DNA from: Rhizophagus irregularis
Taxonomy: Eukaryota; Glomeromycota; Glomeromycetes; Glomerales; Glomeraceae
Assembly (NCBI RefSeq): GCF_026210795.1
Contig: NC_089452.1
Span: 744,001 to 808,000, forward strand
DNA: 64,000 nucleotides
Reading direction: 5' to 3'
The position numbers and the translations under genes were made by a program. Shown here piece after piece: positions 48,101 to 58,910 of this stretch. The notes under the pieces are model-generated. The model worked only from the letters and a program-made list of their open reading frames with translations, was not told the origin of the DNA and ran no database searches. Position 1 is the stretch's first letter. Each line of letters starts with the position of its first letter.

Positions 48101-49298
48101 TTTTAAACTTTGGATTAAAATTTCTTTGTTTATTTCTAATTTCCAAGGTTATATTATCTAATAAATTTTGGGTTAGTTCATTTCTTGAATGATTTAAAAT
48201 CATTTCATTGTTAACTGACTCCAAATAGGTTATATATTTTCGAATATTATGACATAGTTCAAATACATTAGAAATAAAAGGTTTCCAGTTCTCTTGACCC
48301 GCCCAAGGTTGAGTAATAAAATGTTCAATTGCTTTCAAATGATCTTTTAAATTTTCTCGCATAAGTTGCTCTTTCTTATGTTTCCCAGTATAATAAAAAA
48401 GATTATATAATGATTTAATCTTGTATTGCGAAAGTGATAAGAAGATTTCTGGAATAATACAACTTCGCAAATTTAATTTTTCATGATGTGGATCAATGTA
48501 CCATAGGAGATCAGTTAAAGCTTTAATAAATCCACTTCCAATACTTTCATAACTTCCCCCATACCACCCTAATAATTCATCTTTTAATAATTTAATCAGA
48601 TCATTATAAAGTAAATCATGACGTGTTACAAAATTTCTTTCTTTAGGAAGTTTAGGAATTCTGTTGGTTTCCATTATCTTACTTAACCCATTAATACCAT
48701 TTTGTCTGTTTCTTTTCTCTAAACTTTCTTGCTCTTTCAATGTAAATTTGACTTGACATGGTTGAAACTTTTCACATAAATTCAAATTTGCGCTTAAACC
48801 ATATTTAACATTGGTCCAATTTTTTGTTAATTCATTGTAAAATTGAACGACTATTGGTTGATCAAATATATCATAGCCTAAAACTTCAAATAACAAATCA
48901 CTAAAAGTTTCTGTAGACTCCATTTCCACTGCATCTTCATTTAATAATTTCGTTTCTTTGTAAACAGCTACTATGAACCACATTTTAAAATAATAATTGA
49001 AAAAGGAATCAAAGATTTGAAAAAGAGATCGATAAAAAAATTATATTCTAATTTGGGAAACAATACAATTATTAGATCGGCAATATCTTAATTCGATAAT
49101 TACCGTAAATACTATTAGTAATTAAATCACATGATATGTAAAATCGAAAAAAAATGCCGAAACTGATAGTTCCGGCGTGAATTACCAGGCCATGTATAAT
49201 AAGATCACGTGACATATATCCCGTTTGTTTATTTTTAAAAATTTTTCAAAAATGAGGGGGGCGGGGGACGTTAAACAAACTATTAATTTGGAACAGCC
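45186..49298. mobile_element. Complete 4.1 kb DDE transposon, TSD TTA
   Basis: Ends: GGCCGTTCCAAATTAAATG, then TTTGTTTAACGTCC on the left; on the right the reverse complement of GGCTGTTCCAAATTAATAG, then TTTGTTTAACGTCC. TTA is duplicated on both sides (45183-45185 and 49299-49301). Removing the element and one TTA restores ACTGCTTAATTTTTAAATTA followed by AAGCCTTAATAC, which is exactly the unit of the surrounding tandem repeat (compare 49369-49398), so the boundaries are confirmed by a paralogous empty site. The single gene inside is intact. G-rich runs flank the TIRs (GGGGGGAGGGGGGG near 45241). Confidence 0.88.
45342..48983 (-). CDS. DDE transposase, 1081 aa, six exons
   Basis: Exons on the minus strand: 48983-47805, 47731-47501, 47404-46316, 46247-46125, 46051-45946 and 45859-45342. 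Five introns of 68-96 nt keep frame throughout. Residues 1 to about 450 are helical with no family I recognise. The catalytic core shows CADDKHKVPIGEG (Asp ~589/590), LIYTDGGPDHRNTF (Asp ~697 or ~701) and APYHSWMNPAERVMS (Glu ~741). This is a D-D-E set with about 40-45 residues between the last two, recalling the NP.E block of IS630/mariner-type enzymes. The C-terminal ~200 residues have Cys pairs (CGKDNCKFC, CTICSKPRC, CFYCGEKDG, CQTCKNKGH), likely zinc-binding. Similar TDGGPDHR proteins exist, from memory, as uncharacterised proteins in sponges and cnidarians. I cannot place it in a named superfamily. No stops or frameshifts, so it is potentially active. Confidence 0.85.
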
Positions 49299-49490
49299 TT
49301 AAAGCCTTAATACTAAATTAGTTAAATTAGAATTAAGAAAAATTTGTAAGAATTTTCTTTGATACTGCTTAATTTTTAAATTAAAGCCTTAATATTAAAT
49401 TAGTTAAATTAGAATTAAGCAGTATTAAGAAAAATTCGCAAGAATTTTCCTTAATACTGCTTAATAGTTAAATTAGAATTAGGGAGCTTA
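49299..49490. repeat. Part of a ~92 bp repeat array (target of the DDE transposon)
   Basis: Two units of TTAGAATTAAGCAGTATTAA, then GAAAAATTCGCAAGAATTTT and CTTAATACTGCTTAATTTTT. Each unit contains an inverted pair (AAGCAGTATTAA and TTAATACTGCTT). The same unit lies just left of the transposon (45125-45185) and in the larger array at 51055-51410. Confidence 0.7.
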
Positions 49491-50624
49491 CACATATTAT
49501 GTAATTATTATAGGGGGGAGGGGGTAGTTAAAATTTTACGTTACACTTATTTAAATCATATGATTTATAAATATTATAATTTGATTGGTTATGAAATCTA
49601 ACAGGGGGGGGTAAGGTTTATAATAAAATGAATATTGCGTGATATGTGTAACTCCCCTTAACATATGGGCTGATTTATGGAATTAAGTTTTTATATTCAA
49701 AAAACTAACTTTATTAAGCAAATGCAAATACAAGTTACATGAAAATGATAGATTCACACCAGCTGACATAAATAAAATTGATTTGATTATATTATTTTTT
49801 GATTTTTTTTAATAATATCATTAAAATTAAAAAATTTAAATATAATTGTCATGACAAAATATTGAATAACTTAACGTGTATCTGTGCTAGATGAATGAAT
49901 TTATATTCATTAGAAAGAGGTAATCAAGAGCTATCTATAAACCAAATATCACATGAATTGAATCACAAGTTGCTGAATAATTACGTTCAATGTATTTGTT
50001 TTTAACTTTTGACTTTGATCGTTAATATCTTCACATCTAGTAATTCAATTTGAATGATCTTTTTTCGTTCAGGTAGTTTAGGTTCTGGCCTTTCACATGA
50101 ATATAAATATATGTGTTTAGCATGTATTTACGCTGATATATTAACGATTTTGTTAATTGAATAAAACTCTGATACAAAAATTTTTAAAATTATAATTCTT
50201 ACCAAAAGATGATCTTTACAGGTATTATTGAGCTCTTTTTACTTTACTTAATAAGGTTTTATTTGCTATTTCTGTTTTAAATTGAATAAATTAATAAAAT
50301 CAATTTTAAAAAGTAATTAACAAGTAGAATAAAATCAGTATAGTAAAAAACAAAAAAAAACATCTCAAAAACTCTAAAGCATAACTCACATTTTTATTTT
50401 GTATATTTTTACTAAAAAAAAGAAGGAACTAAGGTTAAAAATAAGTGAAAAAAGATTTTTCTTATTAATATAAATTATTAATATTTGTTTTCTTAATTAT
50501 TGATTAAAAAAAACCTGCTATATATGCCTATAAACTTTTCTAAGTCACCTAACAAAAATCTGATTGAAAAGTGATTGAAAAGTGATTGAAAAGTGATTAA
50601 AAAAGAAAGTAGTTGCCATTGTTA
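49491..50624. other. AT-rich spacer inside the ~10 kb element
   Basis: Poly-G runs (TAGGGGGGAGGGGGTAG at 49511, AGGGGGGGGTAAGG at 49602). A short triplicated AAAAGTGATTG lies at 50568-50600. No gene. Confidence 0.4.
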
Positions 50625-50893
50625 GGCCGTTCCAACTTGATTATTTGTTTAACGTCCACCACCCCCCTCTATTTTTTAAAAAATTTGAGATCTAATAAAC
50701 ACATATTATTAAATACCCCCTCTATTTTTGAAAAAATTTAAAAGCTAATAAACATATAATGATAAATAATCCCTTCTGAAATTTTCAAATTTTCCTATGT
50801 TTATTTATTTAGTTTGTTTAACTTAAGCCCCCCTCCCCCCTTAATTTTTTCAAAAGGCCTGGACGTTAAACAAACAATTAAGTTGCAACAGCC
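50625..50893. mobile_element. 269 bp MITE related to the DDE transposon, TSD TTA
   Basis: The left end GGCCGTTCCAACTTGATTAT, then TTGTTTAACGTCC, and the right end (reverse complement GGCTGTTGCAACTTAATTG, then TTTGTTTAACGTCC) match the termini of the 4.1 kb element. TTA flanks both ends (50622-50624 and 50894-50896). C-rich tracts (CCACCCCCCTC, CCCCCCTCCCCCC) sit inside both ends, as in the autonomous element. No ORF, so it would depend on a transposase in trans. Confidence 0.82.
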
Positions 50894-51054
50894 TTATTTT
50901 TGACGTTAAAAAATTTTTTTTTATTTTTTGATAGATTTAGATCATCTGATTATGTAACACATATAATTTAAGCTTGTGAAACATAATTCTTGTTAAAATG
51001 TGCAAATCTTTATGAAAATCTTAATTTTGGCTAATTCCACAAATTGGCGAATAT

Positions 51055-51410
51055 AAGCAATATTAAGAAAAATTCGCAAGAATTTTCCTTGATACTGCTA
51101 AATTTTTAAACTAAAGCCTTAATACTACTAAATTAGTTAAATTAGAATTAAGCAGCATTAAGAAAAATTCGCAAGAATTTTCCTTGATACTGCTTAATTT
51201 TTAAATTAAAGCCTTAATACTAAATTAGTTAAATTAGAATTAAGCAGTATTAAGAAAAATTCGCAAGAATTTTCCTTGATACTGCTTAATTTTTAAATTA
51301 AAGCTTTAATACTAAATTAGTTAAATTAGAATTAAGCAGTATTAAGAAAAATTCGCAAGAATTTTCCTTGATACTGCTTAATTTTTAAATTAAAATCTTA
51401 ATACTAATTT
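51055..51410. repeat. ~92 bp tandem repeat array
   Basis: Four units of TTAGAATTAAGCAGTATTAA, then GAAAAATTCGCAAGAATTTT and CCTTGATACTGCTTAATTTT; neighbouring copies are almost identical. Each unit folds back on itself. No coding frame. Confidence 0.8.
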
Positions 51411-51600
51411 ATAAAAATGATTTATAATTGAGTTTTGAATTTAGTATTATCAATCAGACTTTGAACTTAAAAATTAAACAGTATTAACAAAAATTCTTGC
51501 GAATTTTTAATAATTGTGATTTTACATCAGTGAGTTTTTGGGTAGTATATATTAGTGGATACTAGTATTGTTTGATGCTTTAAAGTGTAGAAAAACTTAC

Positions 51601-53510
51601 GTCAAATAAATAAAAACTGGCAAAAAAATCAGATAGCCAATTTTTGGCTATATTTGTCCGATTTGTAACTTTTTGTAGCTGATTTTTTAGTACGAATTGA
51701 CAAAAATTGGATATGCCAATTTTTAAATTGCATATTCAAATCGGATTGCTGATTTTAGCTATATTTGTCTGATTTGTGACTTTTTACAGCCGTATTACCA
51801 ATTCTTAACTACATTTTTCAGTTTTTTCACTATACAAAAAAATTGTATATACTGTACATTATGAAATATATATTTTTATAAAAAATTATATTGTAATATT
51901 GAATTAAATTTTAAAAAATATTTTATTAAGCAATATTAAATAAAAAACTAATCTTAAATAATTAAATTTTAAACAAAATACATTTAAGAATATAAATTTA
52001 CTTGTAATTCAATGTAATATGCACAATTATAAAAATTAATAATTCCACAAATATTAACTGTACCTTCATTAAAATAAATATTCAAGTAGATTCTAAGCTG
52101 CTGAACAATTTTCAATTAATAAATGAAGTCGATTTGCTTTGGCTAAAGTGCTCAAAATACGCTCTGAAGTGACAAAATGGAAAAAAATAAAATTCGGGAA
52201 TGAGTACCGTTGTGAAAATCGTGAATAACTCATCAAGTATTAACTGTACCTTCGTGAAAATTAATATTCAAGTAGATTTTGACATGCTGAACAATATTCA
52301 ATTAATAAATGAAGTCGATTTGCTTTGGCTAAAGTGCTCAAAATACGCTCTGAATTGACAAAATGGAAAAAATAAAATTCGTGAATGAGTACCGTTGTGA
52401 AAATCGTGAATAACTCATCAAGTATTAACTGTACCTTCGTAAAAATTAATATCCAAGTAGATTTTGACATGCTGAACAACTTTCAATTAATATAAGAAGT
52501 CGATTTACTTTGGCTAAAGTGCTCAAAATACGCTCTGAAGTGACAAAATAGAAAAAATAAAATTCGTGAATGAGTACCGTTGTGAAAATCGTGAATAACT
52601 CATCAAGTATTAACTGTACCTTCGTAAAAATTAATATCCAAGTAGATTTTGACATGATGAACAACTTTCAATTAATATAAGAAGTCGATTTACTTTGGCT
52701 AAAGTGCTCAAAATACGCTCTGAAGTGACAAAACGGAAAAAAATAAAATTCGTGAATGAGTACCGTTGTGAAAATCGTGAATAACTCATCAAGTATTAAC
52801 TGTACCTTCGTGAAAATTAATATTCAAGTAGATTTTGACATGCTAAACAACTTACAATTAATATAAGAAGTTGATTTACTTTGGCTAAAGATCTCAAAAT
52901 ACGTTCTGAAGGTAAAAAAATTTGTAACTTAATACTACTGTATTATATAAAAAATGTAAATAATTCCAAAAATATTAACTGTACTTTTATGAAGATTAAT
53001 ATCTTAACAGTTTTAAACTTACTGAACTACTTTTAATTAAAAGAATAAGATTTACTTTAACCAAAATGCTCAAACCATACTTTGAAATATGTGTAAAAAA
53101 AATATAATATTTGTTTATATTTTAAATTATGAGTTATTTAATTTAAATGTGTTTATATTTAAGAAAAAAAATATTTTAATTCTATTTTATAAAGTATTTA
53201 AAAAGTATTTTAGTAAAGTTTTTGAGGCAAAAAAATAATTATAACTGAAATAAAAAAAAAATCTAAGTTAATAAATAAATATTAAACCGTAATACATAAT
53301 CACATGTTATATATTAAAATTAGAAATTTTATATTAAAATCGAAAAATCCTACTACAAATAGCCAAAAATCGGCAATTTCATGTTAAAAATCAGAAATAT
53401 TATATTAAAATCAAAAATATTTATTAAAATCGGAAATATTATATTAAAATTGCCAAAAAATCAGATAGCCATATTAAAAAGGGCAAAAATCTGATTTTTA
53501 TTTATTTGAC
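51601..53510. mobile_element. Possible TIR element enclosing the 185 bp array
   Basis: GTCAAATAAATAAAAA at 51601 is matched by its exact reverse complement ending at 53510. Inside both ends are CAAAAA(A)TCAGAT and AGCCAATTTTTGGCT-like motifs. No convincing target-site duplication is seen, so this is tentative. Confidence 0.35.
52050..53090. repeat. 185 bp tandem repeat array, about five copies plus a diverged one
   Basis: CATCAAGTATTAACTGTACC recurs at 52231, 52416, 52601 and 52787 (period 185-186 bp), each followed by AGTAGATTTTGACATG, TGGCTAAAGTGCTCAAAATA and CGTGAATGAGTACCGTTGTG. A first partial copy lies near 52060 and a diverged copy at 52960-53090. The 72-codon frames on the minus strand follow from the periodicity. 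Confidence 0.85.
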
Positions 53511-54724
53511 CTGTGTATATCTGTAGAAAATACGTTATAAATGTATGAATTTTAATATACTGTAGAATAATACGTATACCGTATCCTTCATTTACAATAT
53601 TTTTGTGAACCGTATACAAAATACTGATATACAGTAGAAATGGTATACGTTATAGACGTATGAATTTAATATACCGTATCACACAGTATGTTTACCGTAT
53701 ACTTTATTGTATTTTTTACTAAACACATTTTGCAAACAGTATACATTATACTGATATGCCGTATGTAAAAATGCGAACTGTATCAAAAATACGTATATAC
53801 AGTGTAAAAACCGTATACATATTTTTTATAGGGTAGGGTGGTTGGACCCGTGATGCTTATCAATGTAGGAGATATCAAATATATTCGACATGTTCAATAT
53901 GTTATGTATGTCCGATATATAGAATATATGGTATATATAGAACATATAGTATATATAGAATAAATAGTATATATAGCGTAAATAGTATATATAGCATAAA
54001 TAGTATATATAGCATAAATAGTATATATAACATATATGGCATATATAGCATATGTAGCATAAATTAGATATTTTTTATATAGTAGAAATTGTTATAAAAA
54101 GGCAGTGTAAATGCGCATAAAAAAAAAAAGTAAGTTCTTTAGAACAGTTCTTAAAAAAATCTTTAATAAAATTAATTAAAAACCCATATACCCTTTATTT
54201 TCGTGTTGTTATTTCTGAGTATATAGTAAATTAGTACTGTACGGTAATACAAATTAGTACGGACGTTTAAAAAAAAAAAAAATTTTAATTTTCTGTACTC
54301 AGACGGACCTTTAAAAATATATTTTGATTTTTTCGTACTAATATTTTACATTGTAGCATCATGTGATCAAATTTTTGAGATGAATATGTTGCACACAATA
54401 TTTGAGTAATATAATCTGTCATCGTAAATATCTCTTTTAATTTTTTACTTCTTTGAAGAAGAAAAATAATTGGAAATATGGATATTTATCCCTTCACTAG
54501 TCGAAATAAGGCAAATCGGAAGTAAGGCAAATCGGCCAAATTTCGGCCAAATTTCGGATAAATTTCGGATATGATTGATAATCGGCTGACATTCGGCATA
54601 GCTGATTTGCGGTGCAAAATTCCGATTTCGGATATGATCGATAATCGGCTGCATATCAGATGACATTCGGCATAGCCGATTTGCGGTGCAAATTCCGATA
54701 TTTGTTTCAAATTCCGATGTTTGC

Positions 54725-55005
54725 GCATTATAATATTTCGACATTCCGATAATTATATTATATGTAAATTTGACATTTAATAATTCCGATATTTGTATTG
54801 TATTGTTTTAACATTTAATAAATTTCGATATTTGTATTATTTGAAATTTGTATTATTTTGAAATTTAATAAATTCCGATATTTGTATTATTTGAAATTTG
54901 TATATTTTGAAATTTAATAAATTCCGATATTTGTATTATTTGAAATTTGTATTATTTTGAAATTTAATAAATTCCGATATTTGTATTATTTGAAATTATA
55001 TGTCA
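54725..55005. repeat. ~58 bp tandem repeat in the CACTA 3' region
   Basis: About four copies of AAATTCCGATATTTGTATTA, then TTTGAAATTTGTATTATTTT lie between the left subterminal repeats and the stop codon of the transposase gene. Confidence 0.7.
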
Positions 55006-55040
55006 TTTCATCAAAATAAAGTTCGAAAAAGATACTAATT

Positions 55041-58000
55041 TCAGCGAATATGAAATTTTCTATTGACTGGATTTACCGCTAAATAGACGTTTGAACTTCT
55101 CCTGCCTGAAATTCGGTATTTCGTTGGTATAAATCGGCCAAGAATATGATGAACTGGAATAATACAGTCGCGGGATTCTGGGTAAAACTCGGTACCCCAT
55201 AATTCAACATTGCATATTTCGTCATCTCTAACTCTGAAATGATACCGAATATTTGATGATTCTGCAGGTTTATACCAGCGAATAAATGCTAGATTATGTT
55301 CGGATAACCCATCCGGCAAATTAACGGCATGTGTAAAAAAGTATTGGACTTGTCCAGGATAGCAATCGATATCACCACTTTCTGTCATAAATTTTGCCAA
55401 GATAAATGAGCTTTTTACATGACGTGATGATATCGAAGAGCCGAATATTTCAGAACCAATTCGGCACCTTCCAAATTGATTCATTTTAACTTGAACTATT
55501 ATCGAATCTTCTGCACCCTCTCCAAATGGTTTCCGAAATTCCATCGTTTCGTAGCTCGCCATGTAGTATTCAACTATTAAGTCAAGCATATCACTTGACA
55601 TTACAATATCGTTAAATACTGGTCTGAGCATTTCGCCCGGAAATGCTTCTTTTCCTGTGGTGGTCGATTCATGAATGTTTCTTGAAGTCAACCAAAATCG
55701 CCTCATTTCATCAGCAGAAAATTGGTCGGCTTCTGATAGAGAGCCAACAGATGGTCTATTACTAATCAAATCTAGGCCCTTTGATTCCACGCCGGAATTA
55801 ATGATATTACTGATTTGATTATCAAACATCAGGCGGCGCATAATTTCCGGTTCAATTTTCCTTCTGCTATTCGGAAAAGAGCCTAAATTTATTTTAAACA
55901 AAAGTTGATAAAAATGCATTATTTTAGAAAGTAACAAGAATATTTAAAATATTATACCTAGCATGCCATTCATGCGCTCAAAGGAAAAACACCAGAATGT
56001 ATATAAAGGTCCATAGTCGAGTGAGCATTCACATAAGTGAAGTGATAAATGTAAATTCGGTGTGATTTTATCACGACCGTAATTTTCTTCTATCAACTTC
56101 ACTAGGTTAATTAGCCACTGATGCGCCTCTCTCATGAAATCGACTTCTACAATTCGACTTACTGAAATTGAACAAATTCTCACAAAATTCACGAGAATCT
56201 TCCGGTCATTCTCAGAAAGATGTTCCCAGAGAGAGACCGTTGCATATATTGTAAAAAATATTCGCCATTGATCCGCAGTAAAATTTGAAAACCCATCTCC
56301 ACAATCGACTTTTCCCGGGATTCGACCCAAGTCAGCTGGAACTTTAAATTCATCCATTTTTTTCTGAACTGTTTTCAAAATATGTGTTGTTAATACGCCA
56401 TTTTTGATCCAAAGTCTTCTTACAATCCATTTTGCGATGCCCAGAAACAAGCAGTGCATCGGGTCGATTGTAATGAACCGAATTGGATCGAAATATGGTA
56501 GACGCAATAATTCGGACCATCTAACTCCAGTTTGCTTTACAAATCGCTTTCTTGCTGCGTCCGAATTACAGCGTCTCCATCCTATAGCATCTTGACGATG
56601 TTGAGCCAAATCACGGCAAGTAAACCATTCGTCCATTTCATTTATCCCAGCGAAATTATGCTGCCGATTTTCATAATTCGCCTTCTTTTCGCATCTATGA
56701 CACGACACCAAAGCGGAAATATGTCCGCAAATTTTTCTTGCAGCCGGTATGTCACATGAAACAAGAATCAGAGCTGCGCGAATTCTTTTCCCTTCTTGAC
56801 ATTCATACGTTTTATTTAATGTCACTCCTTCCCAAAGTGACTTCAACTCATCAATGATTGGCGCCAGATAGTGGTTAATCTTATGTAAACTTACTTCATC
56901 TGGGCCGGGTAATAAGCCAAGAATCAAGATATTATTGCGCTTGAATCTGACATCCCTCGGAAGGTTACCGATTGCAGCGTATATTACTCCGGTGCTGTGG
57001 ATTGTGCCGTCGAAGGGTTGAAACCAATCCAAATTCAAAATCAATCCGAGGTGCGAATCAGCAACATCAGATCGGAAAAAATTATTCGAACTTTCATCTG
57101 TCGTTTCTTTAAAAGTTTTCCAAACTTCACCATCGTATATATCAGTTAGGATATTATCGAAAGTTGGACGATTTATCCAATGCCTTAGAGAATTTTCAAA
57201 GTTAGGTTGACGATACATTGCTTCCAATTGCTGCTTAATACTCACAAACGGAAATAATAATTCAGGTTTGATTGAAATTTGGTTATTTAACAATGTTGTT
57301 TTCTGTGCCAAAGGTGTTTGGCACAACCTTAATCTTCGAGTTGTCGAATTAGGAAATTCGACATGGCAACACTTCATGATGGCAGGTTGCTCATTTTGGA
57401 GAAAACTTTTTATTTCCTGTTTGTTGTATAATTTGTGGCATTTGGAACACGCCACAAAACTATGAAACCGGTCTTCAAGATTAAGGGCTTTTCTTGCTAG
57501 ATATAAAGTGTCAGGAAATGTGTCAAAATCAGGACTACCGATTTCTGTTAGAACAAGCTTCAAGAATTTTATCAATGATTCTGTAGCTGTTTCTGGTAAG
57601 TTAAACCTGGTTCGGAAGCTCATGATCCATAATAATATCCATAAGAACCGATTATTTATTGATTGTTCAGTATCAGAATCTTGAAATGGTTCGAAAGGTG
57701 GACATGAATAATCTTCAAAAATTTCGTGGTATTCGTCATCATTGGATGGTTCATTATCGGATGATTCATTTCTATCATCGATATTTGCATCTTCCTCCGT
57801 AGTATATTCAGAAGATTCAGAAGATTTATCATCTACTGTATCTCCTAATTCAGCAATTATAACCGGTCGAACATATTTTCTTGATCGTTGTCTACTAGGC
57901 AATTCAGCTTCTGATTCTCTCATTCGTGGTTCATCTGATATTGAGGCACTTTCGTATGGTTCATCAGCTTCCGATTCTCTCATTCGTGGTTCATCTGATA

Positions 58001-58331
58001 TTGAGGCACTTTCGTATGGTTCGTCACTAGGCAATTCAGCTTCATCAGGTAGATGTACTTCTGTTCTTTCTGAATCATCATCCTCTGAATCTTGGTTAAT
58101 TTCATGGATAGTTTTCGTACGAGGATCTACTAATCGTCCATTACATTTAGAACAATTACATGCAACTAACCTTCCAATACGTGATGATGTAGGATAAGAT
58201 TGATTTGAAGATTCTTCGTCAATTATATTTGACACTGATCTGGTTCTTTGTATACGTGATGAAGGTATGGCATGAGGTCTAGAATCTGATTCTTCATTGA
58301 GTATACTTGATAATGATCTTTTTCTCGTCAT
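55041..58331 (-). CDS. CACTA transposase (tnp2 / Plavaka type), 1071 aa
   Basis: Two exons on the minus strand, 58331-55958 and 55882-55041; the 75 nt intron (GTATAA...TTTAG) joins MNGMLG to SFPNSRRK in frame. The N-terminal ~220 residues are acidic and disordered with a 66 nt in-frame tandem duplication (ADEPYESASISDEPRMRESE twice, near 101-145). A CxxC cluster (CSKCHKLY near 295-302, then KCCHVEFP and CQTPL) is the family's zinc knuckle. Core motifs: LILNLDWFQPFDGT (Asp ~435), PRDVRFKRNNILILGLLPGP (~459-478), LVSCDIPAARK (Asp ~527) and TIDPMHCLFLGIAK (Asp ~623). LHLCECSLDYGPLYTFWCFS and FERMNGMLG follow. These match fungal CACTA/Plavaka tnp2-like transposases. The frame is intact, so the element may be autonomous. 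Confidence 0.9.
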
Positions 58332-58910
58332 TTTTGTGAACGTTTTTCGAAATAAAGTTAATTGTTAATAATATATCAATAATATCAATATAATTCGTTT
58401 AAAATACTTAAATTAGAATAAATTTTATTAAAATCATCAACTGCGTCGATGTAATACTAAATTTATTAAAATCATCAATCTACACTTAAATTATAAATAT
58501 AAATCATTCGATTAATAATATTGATAATAAAATAGACTATTCGATCGATCAGTATGATGGCGAAAGTTTCTTAAAGTTTAATTTTTTAAACAACTTCATT
58601 TTTTCTCACCAACCTTTTTCTTTTTAGAGTTTAATCTTTTTAGAGTTTAATTGTCGATATAATACTTAAATTATATTAAATTTATTAAAATCATCAACTA
58701 TCACTTAAATTATAAATATTACATGATGTCGATTTGCGTTCAAATCGTTCGATTAATAATATTAAAAATAAAATAGACTATTCGATCAGTATGATGGCGA
58801 AAGTTTCTTAAAGTTTAATTTTTTAAATAAAACTTCATTTTTTCTCACCTTTTCTTTTTAGAGTTTTAACGTCTAATACTCTTCGCAACCAAAAAAAAAA
58901 TAAAAAAATA

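Larger units (their letters stand above)
43858..53833. mobile_element. ~10 kb element with CCCTATAAAAAATAT termini
   Basis: The left end CCCTATAAAAAATATATATA, then CGGTTAGTATACTG, and the right end in reverse complement CCCTATAAAAAATATGTATA, then CGGTTTTTACACTG, match over about 50 bp. TAG precedes the left end and follows the right end (3 bp TSD). Both subterminal regions (43880-44270 and 53520-53810) hold many short motifs in both orientations (AACAGTATA, TACCGTATA, ATACTGATA), as in elements that bind transposase at iterated sites. Its own transposase is not evident: the only gene inside belongs to a separately bounded element (45186-49298). Confidence 0.6.
43553..53842. mobile_element. 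TIR element with telomere-like core, 11 bp TSD, split by a later insertion
   Basis: Inverted arms TAGCGTC(G/A)CCTCC, then AAAAAATGGTAGCCGG, lie at 43561-43590 and 43828-43857. Beyond the later ~10 kb insertion (43858-53833), the original right end continues with TAGGGTGGT. Both outer edges abut TGGACCCGTGA, an exact 11 bp direct repeat (43542-43552 and 53843-53853). With the insertion removed, the element would be about 310 bp. An 8-11 bp duplication fits a Mutator-like (MULE) origin. The core carries degenerate TTAGGG repeats. Confidence 0.55.

Noticed and set aside
52261-52664. Two near-identical 72-codon ORFs on the minus strand
   Set aside because: They follow from the 185 bp period of the satellite array; not separate genes.
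54445-54744. 80-99 codon ORFs on the minus strand across the CACTA left end
   Set aside because: They read through the subterminal AAATCGG motifs and the element boundary.
57742-58197. 151-codon ORF opposite the CACTA transposase
   Set aside because: Antisense shadow of the acidic Ser-rich N-terminus of the transposase.
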